A stretch of DNA of 64,000 nucleotides from Roseovarius sp. THAF27 (GCF_009363655.1 NZ_CP045393.1:1240001-1304000); one strand, 5' to 3'; numbered from the stretch's first letter, positions 31,087 through 40,913 are shown. Numbers and translations are program-made. Notes: a model not told the origin generated them from the letters alone.

Positions 31087-33927
31087 ATGGGCGAGCAGTC
31101 GAGGATCCTGGCGGTCCTGGGCCCGACGAATACCGGGAAGACCCATTTCGCGATCGAACGGATGCTGGGCTATCGCACCGGCGTGATCGGGTTGCCGCTG
31201 CGCCTGCTGGCGCGGGAGGTCTATGACAAGATCGTCGCGGTGCGTGGCCCGTCGGTGGTGGCGCTGGTCACCGGCGAGGAACGGATCGTGCCGCCGCGGA
31301 CGCAATATTGGGTCTGCACGGTCGAGGCGATGCCCGAAGGGATGGGCGCGGATTTCGTGGCGGTGGACGAGATCCAGCTGTGTGCCGACCCCGAGCGGGG
31401 GCACGTGTTCACCGACCGCCTTTTGCGGATGCGGGGCCAGAAGGAGACGCAGTTTCTGGGGGCGCACACCATGCGCGGGGCGATTGCGGCGCTGGTTCCG
31501 GGGGTGGAGTTCGTCGGCCGCGAGCGGATGAGCCAGCTGACCTACACAGGTTCGAAAAAGATAAGCAAGATGCCTGCACGCTCGGCCATCGTGGGGTTTT
31601 CGGTTGAGAATGTGTATGCCTTTGCCGAGCTGCTGCGCCGCCAGAAGGGCGGTGCGGCGGTCGTGATGGGGGCCTTGAGCCCCCGGACGCGCAACGCGCA
31701 GGTGGATCTTTACCAGAATGGCGACGTGGATTACCTGGTGGCCACCGACGCGATCGGCATGGGGTTGAACCTGGACATCAATCACGTCGCGTTCTCGTCC
31801 CTGACGAAGTTCGACGGGCGGCGGATGCGCAACCTTGCGCCCAACGAGCTGGGCCAGATCGCCGGGCGCGCGGGGCGCGGCATGACCAGCGGCACGTTCG
31901 GGGTGACGGGCGAGGCGCCGGAGCTGCCCGACGATATGGCGCAGGCGATCATGGACCATCGCTTTACCCCCATTCGCAAGGTGGAATGGCGCAACGCGGC
32001 GCTGCAATTCGGGACGGTCGACGCGCTGATCGCGTCGCTGGAACAAAAGCCCGAGAACGACTGGCTGGTGCGCGCCCGCGAGGCGGATGACCTCGTCGTG
32101 CTGCGCACGCTGGCCGAAGATGCAGAGATTGCGGCACGGGCCAGCGACGGCGCTTCGGTGCGGCTGCTGTGGGATGTGTGCCGGGTTCCGGACTTTCGCG
32201 GGATCAGCCATGCGGAACATGCGGGGCTGCTGGAGCGTATATTCAGTGACCTGCACGAACATGGCCGGGTCGGCGAGGAGTGGCTGGCCGGGCATGTGGC
32301 GCGGATCGACCGGACGGACGGGGATATCGACACGCTCTCCAAGCGTTTGGCATATATCCGCACATGGACCTATGTTGCCCAGCGAAAGGGCTGGGTCGGG
32401 GACGAAAACCATTGGCGCGAAACGACCCGCGCTGTAGAAGACCGCCTGTCGGACGCGTTGCATGACGCGCTGACGCAAAGATTTGTGGACCGGCGCACCA
32501 GCGTGCTGATGCGGCGGCTCAAGCAGAAGGACGCCATCGTGGCCGAAGTGAATGACAAGGGTGAAGTGACCGTCGAGGGCGAATTCGTCGGTCGGTTGGA
32601 AGGGTTCCGGTTCCGCCAGGACAAGACGTCGGGCGGACAGGAGGCCAAGGCGGTGGCGCAGGCGAGCCTGCAAGCCCTTGCGCCGCATTTCCACCTGCGG
32701 GCGGACAAGTTCTATAACGCGCCCGATACCGAGATCGATTTCACCGAGCAGGGTGGCCTGATGTGGGGCGAAAGTGCTGTCGGCAAGCTGGTGGCCGGTG
32801 CCGATCCGCTGAAACCGCAGGTCGAGGCCTTTGTCGACGACACCGCCGGGCCCGAGGTGATGCAGAAGGTGCAGCGCCGGCTGCAGCATTTCATCGACCG
32901 CAAGGTGGCGACCCTGTTCGAGCCGCTGTTGAACATCCAGCGCGACGAGGAACTGAGCGGGCTGGCGCGGGGCTTCGGCTTTCAGCTGGTCGAGAATTTC
33001 GGGATCATCCCGCGCGGCGAGGTGGCCGACGAGGTCAAGGCGCTGGACCAGGATGCGCGTGGGCAGTTGCGCAAGCATGGTGTGCGCTTCGGCCAGTTTA
33101 CGATTTTCATGCCGCTTTTGCTGAAGCCCGCGCCGACGCGTCTGCGGCTGGTGCTGTGGTCGCTGAAGATGGGGCTGCAAGAGTTCCCCGAGGCGCCACC
33201 GCCGGGTCTGGTGACGGTGCCCGCCGGCACCAGTGCGCCGGCAGGGTATCACTCGATGTCCGGATATCGCGCCGCCGGCGAGCGGGCCATCCGGATCGAC
33301 ATGCTGGAGCGGCTGGCGGATATGTTGCGGTCCGAGGACAGCCGCGGCGGGTTCGAGGCCAACGCTGATATGCTGTCAATCACCGGCATGACGCTGGAAC
33401 AGTTCGCCGACCTGATGCAGGGCCTTGGCTACAAGGCCGAGCAGGGCGAGCGCGAGAAGGTCAAGCCGGTGGATGCGGCGCTGGACGACGCGCCGGAGCC
33501 GTCGGAGACGGGCGCGCCGGACGAGGTTACGACCGCCGAGGAGGCGGTGGAAAAGATCGCCGAAGACGGTCTTGCGCCCGTCACCGAGGTGCCGCCCGAG
33601 GAACCGGAGGTCGCGCCGGATATTCCCGAGATGTCCGAGACCGAGGTGCCGGTCGGTGACGTGCCGGATGCGGCCAAGGACGAGACCGAGATGGAGGTCT
33701 TCTACACGTTCACTTGGGCCGGGCGCGCGGCGAAGGCCCGCAGCGAGGGGCGTGGCAAGCCGCAGGGTGGCAAGCCGAGGCCCAAGGGCGGCAAGCCCAA
33801 AGGCAAGGGCAAGCCGCGCCGCGAGGAGGGCGCCAAGAGCTTCTCCTCGAAGCCTGCCAAGAAAGACAAGATCGACCCTGACAACCCCTTTGCCGCCGCC
33901 CTGATGGGGCTGAAGGACAAGTCGTGA
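31087..33927 (+). CDS. Suv3-type DExH RNA helicase
   Basis: A 946-residue superfamily 2 helicase closely resembling mitochondrial Suv3. Motif I is G-P-T-N-T-G-K-T near 12-19 and motif II is V-D-E-I-Q-L near 94-99 (the DEIQ box of Suv3). Motif VI is I-A-G-R-A-G-R-G near 258. A large C-terminal region follows (450-800), then an acidic Glu/Pro/Val stretch (about 795-860) and a Lys/Gly-rich tail (870-930) likely to bind nucleic acid. In mitochondria Suv3 unwinds RNA for degradation; an RNA role here is inferred by homology. An S4-domain gene follows 1 nt after the stop. Confidence 0.88.
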   Translation: MGEQSRILAVLGPTNTGKTHFAIERMLGYRTGVIGLPLRLLAREVYDKIVAVRGPSVVALVTGEERIVPPRTQYWVCTVEAMPEGMGADFVAVDEIQLCADPERGHVFTDRLLRMRGQKETQFLGAHTMRGAIAALVPGVEFVGRERMSQLTYTGSKKISKMPARSAIVGFSVENVYAFAELLRRQKGGAAVVMGALSPRTRNAQVDLYQNGDVDYLVATDAIGMGLNLDINHVAFSSLTKFDGRRMRNLAPNELGQIAGRAGRGMTSGTFGVTGEAPELPDDMAQAIMDHRFTPIRKVEWRNAALQFGTVDALIASLEQKPENDWLVRAREADDLVVLRTLAEDAEIAARASDGASVRLLWDVCRVPDFRGISHAEHAGLLERIFSDLHEHGRVGEEWLAGHVARIDRTDGDIDTLSKRLAYIRTWTYVAQRKGWVGDENHWRETTRAVEDRLSDALHDALTQRFVDRRTSVLMRRLKQKDAIVAEVNDKGEVTVEGEFVGRLEGFRFRQDKTSGGQEAKAVAQASLQALAPHFHLRADKFYNAPDTEIDFTEQGGLMWGESAVGKLVAGADPLKPQVEAFVDDTAGPEVMQKVQRRLQHFIDRKVATLFEPLLNIQRDEELSGLARGFGFQLVENFGIIPRGEVADEVKALDQDARGQLRKHGVRFGQFTIFMPLLLKPAPTRLRLVLWSLKMGLQEFPEAPPPGLVTVPAGTSAPAGYHSMSGYRAAGERAIRIDMLERLADMLRSEDSRGGFEANADMLSITGMTLEQFADLMQGLGYKAEQGEREKVKPVDAALDDAPEPSETGAPDEVTTAEEAVEKIAEDGLAPVTEVPPEEPEVAPDIPEMSETEVPVGDVPDAAKDETEMEVFYTFTWAGRAAKARSEGRGKPQGGKPRPKGGKPKGKGKPRREEGAKSFSSKPAKKDKIDPDNPFAAALMGLKDKS

Positions 33928-33928
33928 C

Positions 33929-34306
33929 ATGAGTGACGCGGGCCAGCCGAAGATACGGCTGGACAAGTGGCTTTGGCACGCGCGGTTCTTCAAGACGCGC
34001 AGCCTGGCCACGAAATTGGTCACGGGCGGGCATGTGAGGGTCAACTCGCAAAGGGTGTCGAAAGCATCGTCGTCGGTGAAGCCGGGCGATGTACTGACGT
34101 TTCCGAAGGAGCGCGACATCCGGGTGATCCGCATCGTCGCGGTGGGCGAAAGGCGGGGGCCGGCGCCGGAAGCGCGGGCGCTGTACGACGATCTCGATCC
34201 GCCGAAGCCGCGCGACCATGCGACCGAGCCGCTGAACCCGCGTTACGAAGGCAAGGGGCGGCCGACGAAAAAGGATCGCCGCAAGATGGATCAGGAAACG
34301 CGATAG
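33929..34306 (+). CDS. S4-domain RNA-binding protein (HslR-like)
   Basis: A 125-residue protein with an N-terminal S4 domain (I-R-L-D-K-W-L-W-H-A-R-F-F-K-T-R-S-L-A near 9-27, then G-G-H-V-R-V-N and P-G-D-V-L-T-F) and a basic C-terminal tail. It resembles E. coli Hsp15/HslR, which binds the peptidyl-tRNA-bearing 50S subunit after failed translation. It starts one base after the helicase stop, so both are in one operon with an RNA-related role. Confidence 0.88.
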   Translation: MSDAGQPKIRLDKWLWHARFFKTRSLATKLVTGGHVRVNSQRVSKASSSVKPGDVLTFPKERDIRVIRIVAVGERRGPAPEARALYDDLDPPKPRDHATEPLNPRYEGKGRPTKKDRRKMDQETR

Positions 34307-34390
34307 TGCGCCGCGGAAGGGCGTCTGGCGCTTGAATGATCAGCCGGACTGGATTAGGTCAGCGCGAGGAGATCACGACCGGGGCGAAAG

Positions 34391-34729
34391 ATGACCTATA
34401 TCGTCAATGACAATTGCATCGCGTGCAAATACACCGACTGCGTGGAGGTGTGCCCCGTGGATTGTTTCTACGAGGGGGAGAACATGCTTGTGATCCACCC
34501 CGACGAATGCATCGACTGCGGCGTCTGCGAGCCCGAGTGCCCCGCCGACGCGATCCGTCCCGACACCGAGCCGGACATGGAGAAATGGGTCGAGTTCAAC
34601 CGGAAATACTCCGAGATGTGGCCGGTCATCGTCACCAAGAAGGACCCGCTGCCCGAGGCGGACGAACGTGACGGCGAAGACGGCAAGCTGGAGAAGTACT
34701 TCTCGGAAGCGCCGGGCGAAGGCGGCTGA
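34391..34729 (+). CDS. fdxA: Ferredoxin FdxA (7Fe-type)
   Basis: A 112-residue two-cluster ferredoxin. The first cysteine block is [17 protein letters not shown] and the second is [12 protein letters not shown], matching the 3Fe-4S plus 4Fe-4S FdxA group of alphaproteobacteria. The C-terminal extension (about 60-112) is acidic. It is a soluble electron carrier. The gene is preceded by a GGGGCGAAAG region and may be independent of the helicase operon. Confidence 0.94.
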   Translation: MTYIVNDNCIACKYTDCVEVCPVDCFYEGENMLVIHPDECIDCGVCEPECPADAIRPDTEPDMEKWVEFNRKYSEMWPVIVTKKDPLPEADERDGEDGKLEKYFSEAPGEGG

Positions 34730-35040
34730 CGCAAGGGGCTGCGGGCGTAAACCGATTCGTTTGATCAAACGATCGATGGCTCAGGTTTTGGGACAAGAAC
34801 GCGCGGTAACCACCTGACGCCGCAGGTATAATCAGCCTGACCTGCTGAGTCCGCTTTCAGGGGCCCCTTTTTTGTGATACACTACCGTTACAAATGTAGA
34901 CACCGCCCATATATTATCCATCTGCCCGCGCTGACGCATGGGAGGTGGATTTCTTTGTGCTTGACGCCACGCCCCGATGGCCCGCTGCCGAGGGGATGCT
35001 CCGCCAAGTTTGAACTGGGAAGCTTGTGAGGAAAACCTGA
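34730..35040. other. 311-nt intergenic region upstream of carD
   Basis: The gap between fdxA and carD holds a 14-nt perfect palindrome CGTTTGATCAAACG (34758-34771), flanked by further complementary GAT/ATC. A GGGGCCCC-T6 run (34860-34873) may terminate fdxA weakly, and an AT-rich stretch near 34870-34920 could hold the carD promoter. No reading frame with support and no recognised RNA is seen. Confidence 0.5.
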
Positions 35041-35550
35041 ATGAGCAAATCGAAGAAGTCCGAGTTTCGCCCTGACGATTACGTCGTATACCCTGCGCAC
35101 GGCGTCGGCCAGATCATGTCGATCGAGAAGCAGGATATCGCCGGGATCGAACTGGAACTGTTCGTGATTTCCTTTGAGAAGGACAAGATGACTCTGCGGG
35201 TTCCGACCCATAAGGCGACCGAAATCGGCATGCGCAGCCTGTCGAGCCCGGATGTGGTATCGAAGGCGATGACCACGCTGAAAGGCAAGGCCAAGGTGAA
35301 GAAGGCGATGTGGTCGCGCCGGGCGCAGGAATACGAGCAAAAGATCAACTCGGGTGACCTGATCGCGATTGCCGAGGTGGTGCGCGACCTGCACCGCACT
35401 GACGACCAGCGCGAGCAGAGCTATTCCGAGCGCCAGCTGTATGAGGCGGCGCTGGAGCGTCTGACCCGCGAAGTGGCTGCCGTGAGCGGTGGCGACGAGG
35501 TGCAGGCGGCCAAGGAAGTCGACGAGGTATTGATCTCGCGCGCGGCGTGA
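35041..35550 (+). CDS. carD: CarD/CdnL-family RNA polymerase-binding regulator
   Basis: A 169-residue CarD-type protein. The N-terminal RNA polymerase-interaction domain begins P-D-D-Y-V-V-Y-P-A-H-G-V-G-Q-I and contains the L-E-L-F-V-I-S-F-E strand. The C-terminal helical DNA-binding domain has the T-L-K-G-K-A-K-V-K-K-A-M-W-S-R-R-A-Q-E-Y and A-E-V-V-R-D-L-H-R segments. The family stabilises open promoter complexes, notably at rRNA promoters. A long leader of about 170 nt precedes it. It is monocistronic. Confidence 0.92.
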   Translation: MSKSKKSEFRPDDYVVYPAHGVGQIMSIEKQDIAGIELELFVISFEKDKMTLRVPTHKATEIGMRSLSSPDVVSKAMTTLKGKAKVKKAMWSRRAQEYEQKINSGDLIAIAEVVRDLHRTDDQREQSYSERQLYEAALERLTREVAAVSGGDEVQAAKEVDEVLISRAA

Positions 35551-35624
35551 TGCGAGCCGACATCTGAAACGGAAGGGCCGTGCCGGTGGGCGCGGCTTTT
35601 TCTTTTCGTGTCTTGCGCCGAGAG

Positions 35625-35645
35625 ATCCCGGATCAGGTCCGGGAT
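35625..35645. repeat. GC-rich inverted repeat (ATCCCGGATCAGGTCCGGGAT)
   Basis: Perfect 8-nt arms ATCCCGGA / TCCGGGAT around TCAGG. The centre of 19 bases is identical to the copy at 5158-5178. It lies in the short gap between the convergent carD and the antiporter gene. Confidence 0.8.
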
Positions 35646-35679
35646 GACGTGAGGGTGTTGGGCCGCGCGAATGAGGCGC

Positions 35680-37608
35680 TCACGCCTCCTTGCGGTCGTC
35701 CGAGATGTCCTCTGCGGCCTTTTCCTCCAGCTGAGACAGCAGCATGGTCTGCAATTCCGCCTCCAGTTCCTTGGCGCGCTTGATGTAGGCGCCGTTCTGG
35801 ATGGTGGGAATATTGGGGTCCCACAGGGCCGCCAGGTCGCGGACAGAATCGCGGTCGTGGTGGTAGAAGGTCTTTTGCAGCTCTGCCGCCTCAAACTCGG
35901 TCAGTCCCATGTTTTCAAGCACGTAGCGGCCGGCACGCAGGGAGCTGTCGAAAAGCTCGCGCACGATGTCGTCAGCGCCGGCCTTGTAGAGGCGGAAGAC
36001 GTGGGTGCGGTCGCGGGCGCGGGCGACGATGTGCAGGTCGGGCCGTTCGCGTCGGGCGAAGGCCACGAGCCGGGTCGTGGCGTCGGGATCGTCGAGCGCG
36101 GCCACGAGCACCTTGGCATCGGCGAGGCCCGCCGCGTGCAGGAGGTCGGGCCGGCCGGGATCACCCAGGAAGCCCTTGATGCCGAAACGCCGCATCCGCT
36201 GGATGGCGGCAAGGTCATGATCCAGAACGACGGTTTCGAACCCCGAGGAGCGGACCATGCGGTTGACGATCTGCCCGAAGCGCCCGATGCCGGCGATGAT
36301 CACGGGGCCTTTCGTGTCGATCTCGTCGGCTTCCTGTGCCTCGGACGGGTCGGTCATGCGGTTCGACAGGTAGTCGTAGAGGATGAACAAGAGCGGCGTG
36401 ATCAGCATGGAGATGGCGATGACCAGCAGCAGGGTTTCGCGCAGTTCCGGCGGGATCACGTTGTTCTGGCCGGAAAAGTTGATCAGCACGAAGCCGAATT
36501 CCCCGGCCTGAGCCAGACCCAGCGTGAAGAGCCAGAGGTTGCGGCCCGTAAGGCCGAAGATGCGCCCCAGACCATAGAGGATGCCGCCCTTGATCAGGAT
36601 GACGGCAAAGGCCAGCCCCATGATGGTGAAGAACGAGGCGAAGAGGATCGAGAAGTTGATACCCGCGCCGACGGTGATGAAGAAGAGGCCCAGGAGCAGG
36701 CCCTTGAAGGGTTCGATATCGCTTTCCAGCTCGTGCCGGAATTCCGACGAGGCCAGGACCACGCCCGCGAGGAACGCCCCGAGGGCCGGCGACAGGCCCA
36801 CGAGGCTCATCACGAAGGCGATGCCCACCACGATCAGGAGCGCCAGCGCGGTATACATCTCGCGCAGGCGGGCGTGGTGAATGAAGCGGAAGACGGGTCG
36901 CGTGGCATAGACGCCGAAGATGATGATGCCGGCCACCGCCCCCAGTGTCAGGAGCGTGACACCCCAGCCCGGGAGGCTGTCGATCATGGACTGCGCCACC
37001 TGTGCGGGGGCACCGCCATGGTCGCCCTCGGCGGCGTGGCCTTCGTCGGCCAGCCGTTGCAGGGTCTCGCCCAGGATCATGTCGGGGGTTTTCGGCAGGG
37101 CCAGAAGCGGCAGGAAGGCCAGCATCGGGATGACGGCGATGTCCTGGGTCAACAGCACGGAAAAGGTCGAGCGCCCACCGCCGGTCTGCATCAGGCCCTT
37201 TTCCGACAGGGTTTGCAGGACGATGGCAGTAGAAGACAGGGCGAAGACCATGCCGATGGCCAGCGCCACGGACCACACCACGCCGAGCGCCATGCAGCCC
37301 GCCATGACGGCGGCCGTGGTGAGCGTGATCTGCAAGCCGCCCAGCCCGATCAACTTGTGCCGCATGTCCCAAAGCGCCCTGGGTTCCAGCTCGAGCCCGA
37401 TGATGAAGAGCATCATGACCACGCCGAATTCGGCGAAATGCTGCAATTCCTCGGCGTCGTGGCCGCCCAGCAGGCCCGGAATGTGCCCGATGGCGATACC
37501 GGCGGCGAGATAGCCCAGCACCGATCCCAGCCCCAGACGAGCGGCCAGGGGCACCGCGATCACGGCGGCTGCGAGAAACACGGTGGCCTGAAAGAAAAAT
37601 CCTTCCAT
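35680..37608 (-). CDS. CPA2-family monovalent cation:proton antiporter with TrkA-N domain (KefB-type)
   Basis: A 642-residue protein with twelve or so hydrophobic helices in residues 1-390 and a cytoplasmic Rossmann TrkA-N domain from about 405. The membrane part shows the CPA2 signatures A-A-G-I-A-I-G-H-I-P-G, G-L-E-L-E-P and L-L-T-Q-D-I-A-V-I-P (the functional Asp). The Rossmann part begins V-I-I-A-G-I-G-R-F-G-Q-I. It resembles KefB/KefC, which exchange potassium for protons; glutathione gating is not established. The start M-E-G-F-F-F-Q was chosen over one nine codons upstream because it begins the first helix. Confidence 0.92.
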   Translation of the reverse strand: MEGFFFQATVFLAAAVIAVPLAARLGLGSVLGYLAAGIAIGHIPGLLGGHDAEELQHFAEFGVVMMLFIIGLELEPRALWDMRHKLIGLGGLQITLTTAAVMAGCMALGVVWSVALAIGMVFALSSTAIVLQTLSEKGLMQTGGGRSTFSVLLTQDIAVIPMLAFLPLLALPKTPDMILGETLQRLADEGHAAEGDHGGAPAQVAQSMIDSLPGWGVTLLTLGAVAGIIIFGVYATRPVFRFIHHARLREMYTALALLIVVGIAFVMSLVGLSPALGAFLAGVVLASSEFRHELESDIEPFKGLLLGLFFITVGAGINFSILFASFFTIMGLAFAVILIKGGILYGLGRIFGLTGRNLWLFTLGLAQAGEFGFVLINFSGQNNVIPPELRETLLLVIAISMLITPLLFILYDYLSNRMTDPSEAQEADEIDTKGPVIIAGIGRFGQIVNRMVRSSGFETVVLDHDLAAIQRMRRFGIKGFLGDPGRPDLLHAAGLADAKVLVAALDDPDATTRLVAFARRERPDLHIVARARDRTHVFRLYKAGADDIVRELFDSSLRAGRYVLENMGLTEFEAAELQKTFYHHDRDSVRDLAALWDPNIPTIQNGAYIKRAKELEAELQTMLLSQLEEKAAEDISDDRKEA

Positions 37609-37813
37609 CGGGGTCCTTTGCGGAATTCGGAGCACGGGCGGGGCACCGCCTTGAGGCAGAGTATGCGGCGCAGGTGACGCTTGTGCAAACGACTTGGTGC
37701 GGGCGCGAGGACACGGGAGGTGTTTTTTCGGGCGTTGGTCCGGATTGTCGTCGTCGGAGCCCTCGGCGAGGATTTTTCAGGCCGGAAGGAAACGGCGCGG
37801 GCGCCGCCGAGGC

Positions 37814-40783
37814 TCAGCCGCGCGGCATGGTGAGCGTCACCTGCCGCCCGGATTTGACGTAGCGCAGTTCGCTGGTGCCGATGGCGGCGACGCGCCCGCC
37901 ATCCAGCCGGTCGCCGACCTTGACCTTCTTGTAGCTGCCATTGGCCAGGCGCACGAGCGCGCGGCGGTTGGAATTGCTGCCGTAGACGCCGATGAGATTG
38001 ACCTGGCGCATGCGCAGCGCGTTCTTTTCGGTTGCGGCGCGGGCGACGGTGGTGGGCGTCGGGCCGCTGGGCGAAATGCGCTGGTTGCGAGGCACGGCGA
38101 CGGCGGCGGTGCGGGCTTCCTGCTGTTCGGCCAGGCGCTGGCTGCGCTGGACGATTCGGTTGAAGTTCCGGGGCCGCGCGTTGGGCTTGGCCGAGACCTT
38201 GACCGCCTGGGCCGTCGCCCCGGCGAAGGGATCGGGGGCCGGGACCGCGGCGGCGGCCTGAAGCGCGGCGGTGACCGCATCGGGATCGGGCGAGATGACA
38301 TCGGGCGTCGCGGCAGCAGCTTCGGTGGCCGCTTCCGAGGCCGCGGCGGCCTCTTCGGCCAGTTCCTGCGCGCTTTGCGGGCGCAGGCGGGGCCGCAGGG
38401 TGGCGAGTTCGTTGCGGGTGCGGCCGCCCAGGGTTTCGCGTTCGTTGGTTTCGGACAGGTCGCCGGGCCGGACACGGGGGCGCAACGCGGCGATGCGTTC
38501 GAGCGCCTCGATGCGGGCGGCGGCCTCGGCGGGGTCCTCGCCCGGTTGGGCCAGGGTCTCTGCCGGGCGGTCCGGCGGCACGAGCGCGGGCTGACCGGCA
38601 TAGACCAGAACGCCATCGGGGGTCAGCGCGCCTTCGGGCGTCGGCTGCACCAGGCCGCGCGTGTCCATGGTGAACATGGTGTCGGCGGCGGCGGGATCGG
38701 CCGGCGTGTCGGGGCGCGTGTCGCCGCGCAGGCTTTCGGGCGCGGGCAGGGCAACTGCGTCCTGCTCGACGACCTTGGGGTCGATCGAGGTGAGGTAGAA
38801 ATCGTCGAGGTTTTGGGTGCCGGGATCGGTGGGCGCGTCGGGGGCGCGTTGCCAGATGCCGGTGACGGCATAGCGCGTGCGGGCCTGTTGCTCGGTCAGT
38901 TCGGCCGGGTTCGGCGCGGGCTGCGGGTCGGCGCGGGGCGTCTCGGCGCCATCGGAGGTGACGCCGGGCAGGGCGGCGAGAACGCTTTCGCCCTCGTCCG
39001 TCTGGGCGCTACTCGAGGCGGAGGCGCCGTCGGTATCGCCGGGCGGAACCTCCGCGTCGGGTGTCGCGGCGATCTGTTCCGCGGGGTCGGGACTGCCGCG
39101 CAGGACGCGGGAGATGCCGTCTTCGAGGAAGATCGACGCCCAGGCGGCCACGCCCACGAGGAAGATCAGCAGCACCGCGGTCAGGATCAACCCCAGAAAA
39201 CGCGGCTTGCCCCCGACGGAGGCGGTCTTGCGCGCGCCGAAGACGGTCATGCGCTGGCGCTCCTGCTCGCGTTGGGCCTCGGGCGAGGGGCGAGCGTCGG
39301 TGCGCGCGGGCTGACGTTTGTCGGGCTTGGGCGTTTTGCGGCGCGAGAAGAACGACAGGGCGCCGGAGGACGCGGCGGCCTGGCCTTCGGCGGCAGGCGC
39401 GGCGAGGGGTGCGTTGGGGGTGTCTTCGGGAAGGTCGAACGGCGCGGGCCCGGTGCGGTCGGCCATGAAGGCGGGGGGCGGCGGAATATCGCTGCCGTCG
39501 TCCTCGACATCTGTGTGCGCGCGCCCGGGCGGCCCCTCGGCGGTGGAAGGCTCCGCATCGGGTGGGGTGAGGCGCGTGTCGTCGGAGGCGCGTAGCGTGG
39601 CGCCGATCCGGGCGGCGGCATCGGCAGGCAGCGCGTCTTGCGGTTTGCCTGTCACCTTGGCGGCGGCGCCAGTGCCAGTGCCTGCGCCGGTGACGGACGG
39701 CGTCGCGGCCGTCAGCGTGGGTTCGGCGCGCGGCGTCTCTCGGGACGGGGCCTCGGCGGCAGGCGACGCGCCGTCGCGGGTCGCGCCGCTGAGGCGGCGC
39801 GGGGCGGTCGGCAACGTGTCCCGCTGCGCGCGGATCGAGCTGAAGGCGACAGGCGCTGCGGGCGTGTTTCCGGCAGCGTCGGTGCGCTCGTCTTTCGCGT
39901 CCGGATCCGTGCTGGCATTTGCGACACCGTCACCGTCTTGCACGTCCGTTTCCGCGACCGCGGGGCCGGGCGTCGGGTTCGGCGGAATGTCCGGGTCCGG
40001 TTGCGGCACCGGCTCCGGCGGGATGTCGGGTTGTGGTGTCGGAGGCACCTCCGGCACAGGCTCGGGATCGGGCTGAATCTCCGGTTCGATCTCGGGGTCC
40101 GGCGCGGGCGGCACTTCGGGCGGCAAGTCTGGCTCGGGTGCGGGGGGGCGCGCGGCATCGGCGGCGTCGGTCGCGCCTTCGAGGGCGGCCTCTGGCGCGG
40201 CGCCGGAAGCGGGGGCCGCCGCGCCGTGCAGCGGGGCCGTGCCGATGACCCGGATGGCGGCGGTGTCGCGCTCTATGCGTCCGCCTTCGGGCAGGAGAGA
40301 CGGGGCGCTTTTCGTCTCGCCGAACCACGGCTCGCCCACGAAATCGCGGCCCTCGGGGGCGGCGACGAAACAAAGCGGGTTGAAGCCGTGTTCGGTGGCA
40401 AAGGCCTCGGCCTCGGCCAGGGTTTCGCGGGCGACGGCGGCGATATGCACCTGCCCGGCGGAAATCGACCAGTCATAGGCAAGGTCGTCGACCGCGTAGG
40501 GCGTCGCGCCATCGAGGGCGCGGTGCACGGCCGAGGCGATCTCGTCCGCTTCGAGCCCTTCGGAATCGAACTGCAGGAAGCGAATCTGGTCGTTGGGGAT
40601 GACCAGCTTGGAGCGGATCGGGTTGCTGTCGAGTTGCCCGGCCCGGTTTCGAAGGTCGGACAGCGCACCGGCGAGGTCGCTGCTGTCGAGACTGACCTCG
40701 CCCACCATGTGCCAACCGGGGAAGGCACGATGCAGAAGGCTGATGCCTTCGAAGGACAGGGTCAGGGCAAAATTCGGTTTCAT
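37814..40783 (-). CDS. Large PilM/GspL-like N-domain protein with Pro-rich linker and GspC/PilP-like C-terminus
   Basis: A 989-residue protein. The N-terminal 150 residues (K-P-N-F-A-L-T-L-S-F-E-G-I-S-L-L-H-R onward) look like the actin-like half-domain of PilM/GspL-type proteins. A very long Pro/Ala/Asp/Glu-rich region follows (about 190-510, with P-x-P-E-x repeats). One transmembrane helix (about 526-548) comes next, then another low-complexity acidic stretch. A compact C-terminal domain (about 925-989) has V-N-L-I-G-V-Y-G, K-V-K-V-G-D-R-L-D-G-G-R-V, typical of GspC/PilP inner-membrane clamp domains. No other secretion or pilus genes are nearby. Annotation as initiation factor 2, sometimes seen for such proteins, is not supported. 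Confidence 0.7.
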   Translation of the reverse strand: MKPNFALTLSFEGISLLHRAFPGWHMVGEVSLDSSDLAGALSDLRNRAGQLDSNPIRSKLVIPNDQIRFLQFDSEGLEADEIASAVHRALDGATPYAVDDLAYDWSISAGQVHIAAVARETLAEAEAFATEHGFNPLCFVAAPEGRDFVGEPWFGETKSAPSLLPEGGRIERDTAAIRVIGTAPLHGAAAPASGAAPEAALEGATDAADAARPPAPEPDLPPEVPPAPDPEIEPEIQPDPEPVPEVPPTPQPDIPPEPVPQPDPDIPPNPTPGPAVAETDVQDGDGVANASTDPDAKDERTDAAGNTPAAPVAFSSIRAQRDTLPTAPRRLSGATRDGASPAAEAPSRETPRAEPTLTAATPSVTGAGTGTGAAAKVTGKPQDALPADAAARIGATLRASDDTRLTPPDAEPSTAEGPPGRAHTDVEDDGSDIPPPPAFMADRTGPAPFDLPEDTPNAPLAAPAAEGQAAASSGALSFFSRRKTPKPDKRQPARTDARPSPEAQREQERQRMTVFGARKTASVGGKPRFLGLILTAVLLIFLVGVAAWASIFLEDGISRVLRGSPDPAEQIAATPDAEVPPGDTDGASASSSAQTDEGESVLAALPGVTSDGAETPRADPQPAPNPAELTEQQARTRYAVTGIWQRAPDAPTDPGTQNLDDFYLTSIDPKVVEQDAVALPAPESLRGDTRPDTPADPAAADTMFTMDTRGLVQPTPEGALTPDGVLVYAGQPALVPPDRPAETLAQPGEDPAEAAARIEALERIAALRPRVRPGDLSETNERETLGGRTRNELATLRPRLRPQSAQELAEEAAAASEAATEAAAATPDVISPDPDAVTAALQAAAAVPAPDPFAGATAQAVKVSAKPNARPRNFNRIVQRSQRLAEQQEARTAAVAVPRNQRISPSGPTPTTVARAATEKNALRMRQVNLIGVYGSNSNRRALVRLANGSYKKVKVGDRLDGGRVAAIGTSELRYVKSGRQVTLTMPRG

Positions 40784-40913
40784 TCACAACGCTCTGGCAC
40801 CACGGACCCGGCAGGGGTAGCCCCCTGCCGCACGTGGATTCTACAGCAGCTTACCGCCGAGGGAAAGGCAAACACCGATCACGGTTGCCGCGATCGGCGG
40901 AGACCCCCGACGG

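Noticed and set aside
34758-34873. Strong terminator after fdxA
   Set aside because: A GGGGCCCC run precedes six T residues, but there is no usable loop for a stem, so I do not call it a terminator.
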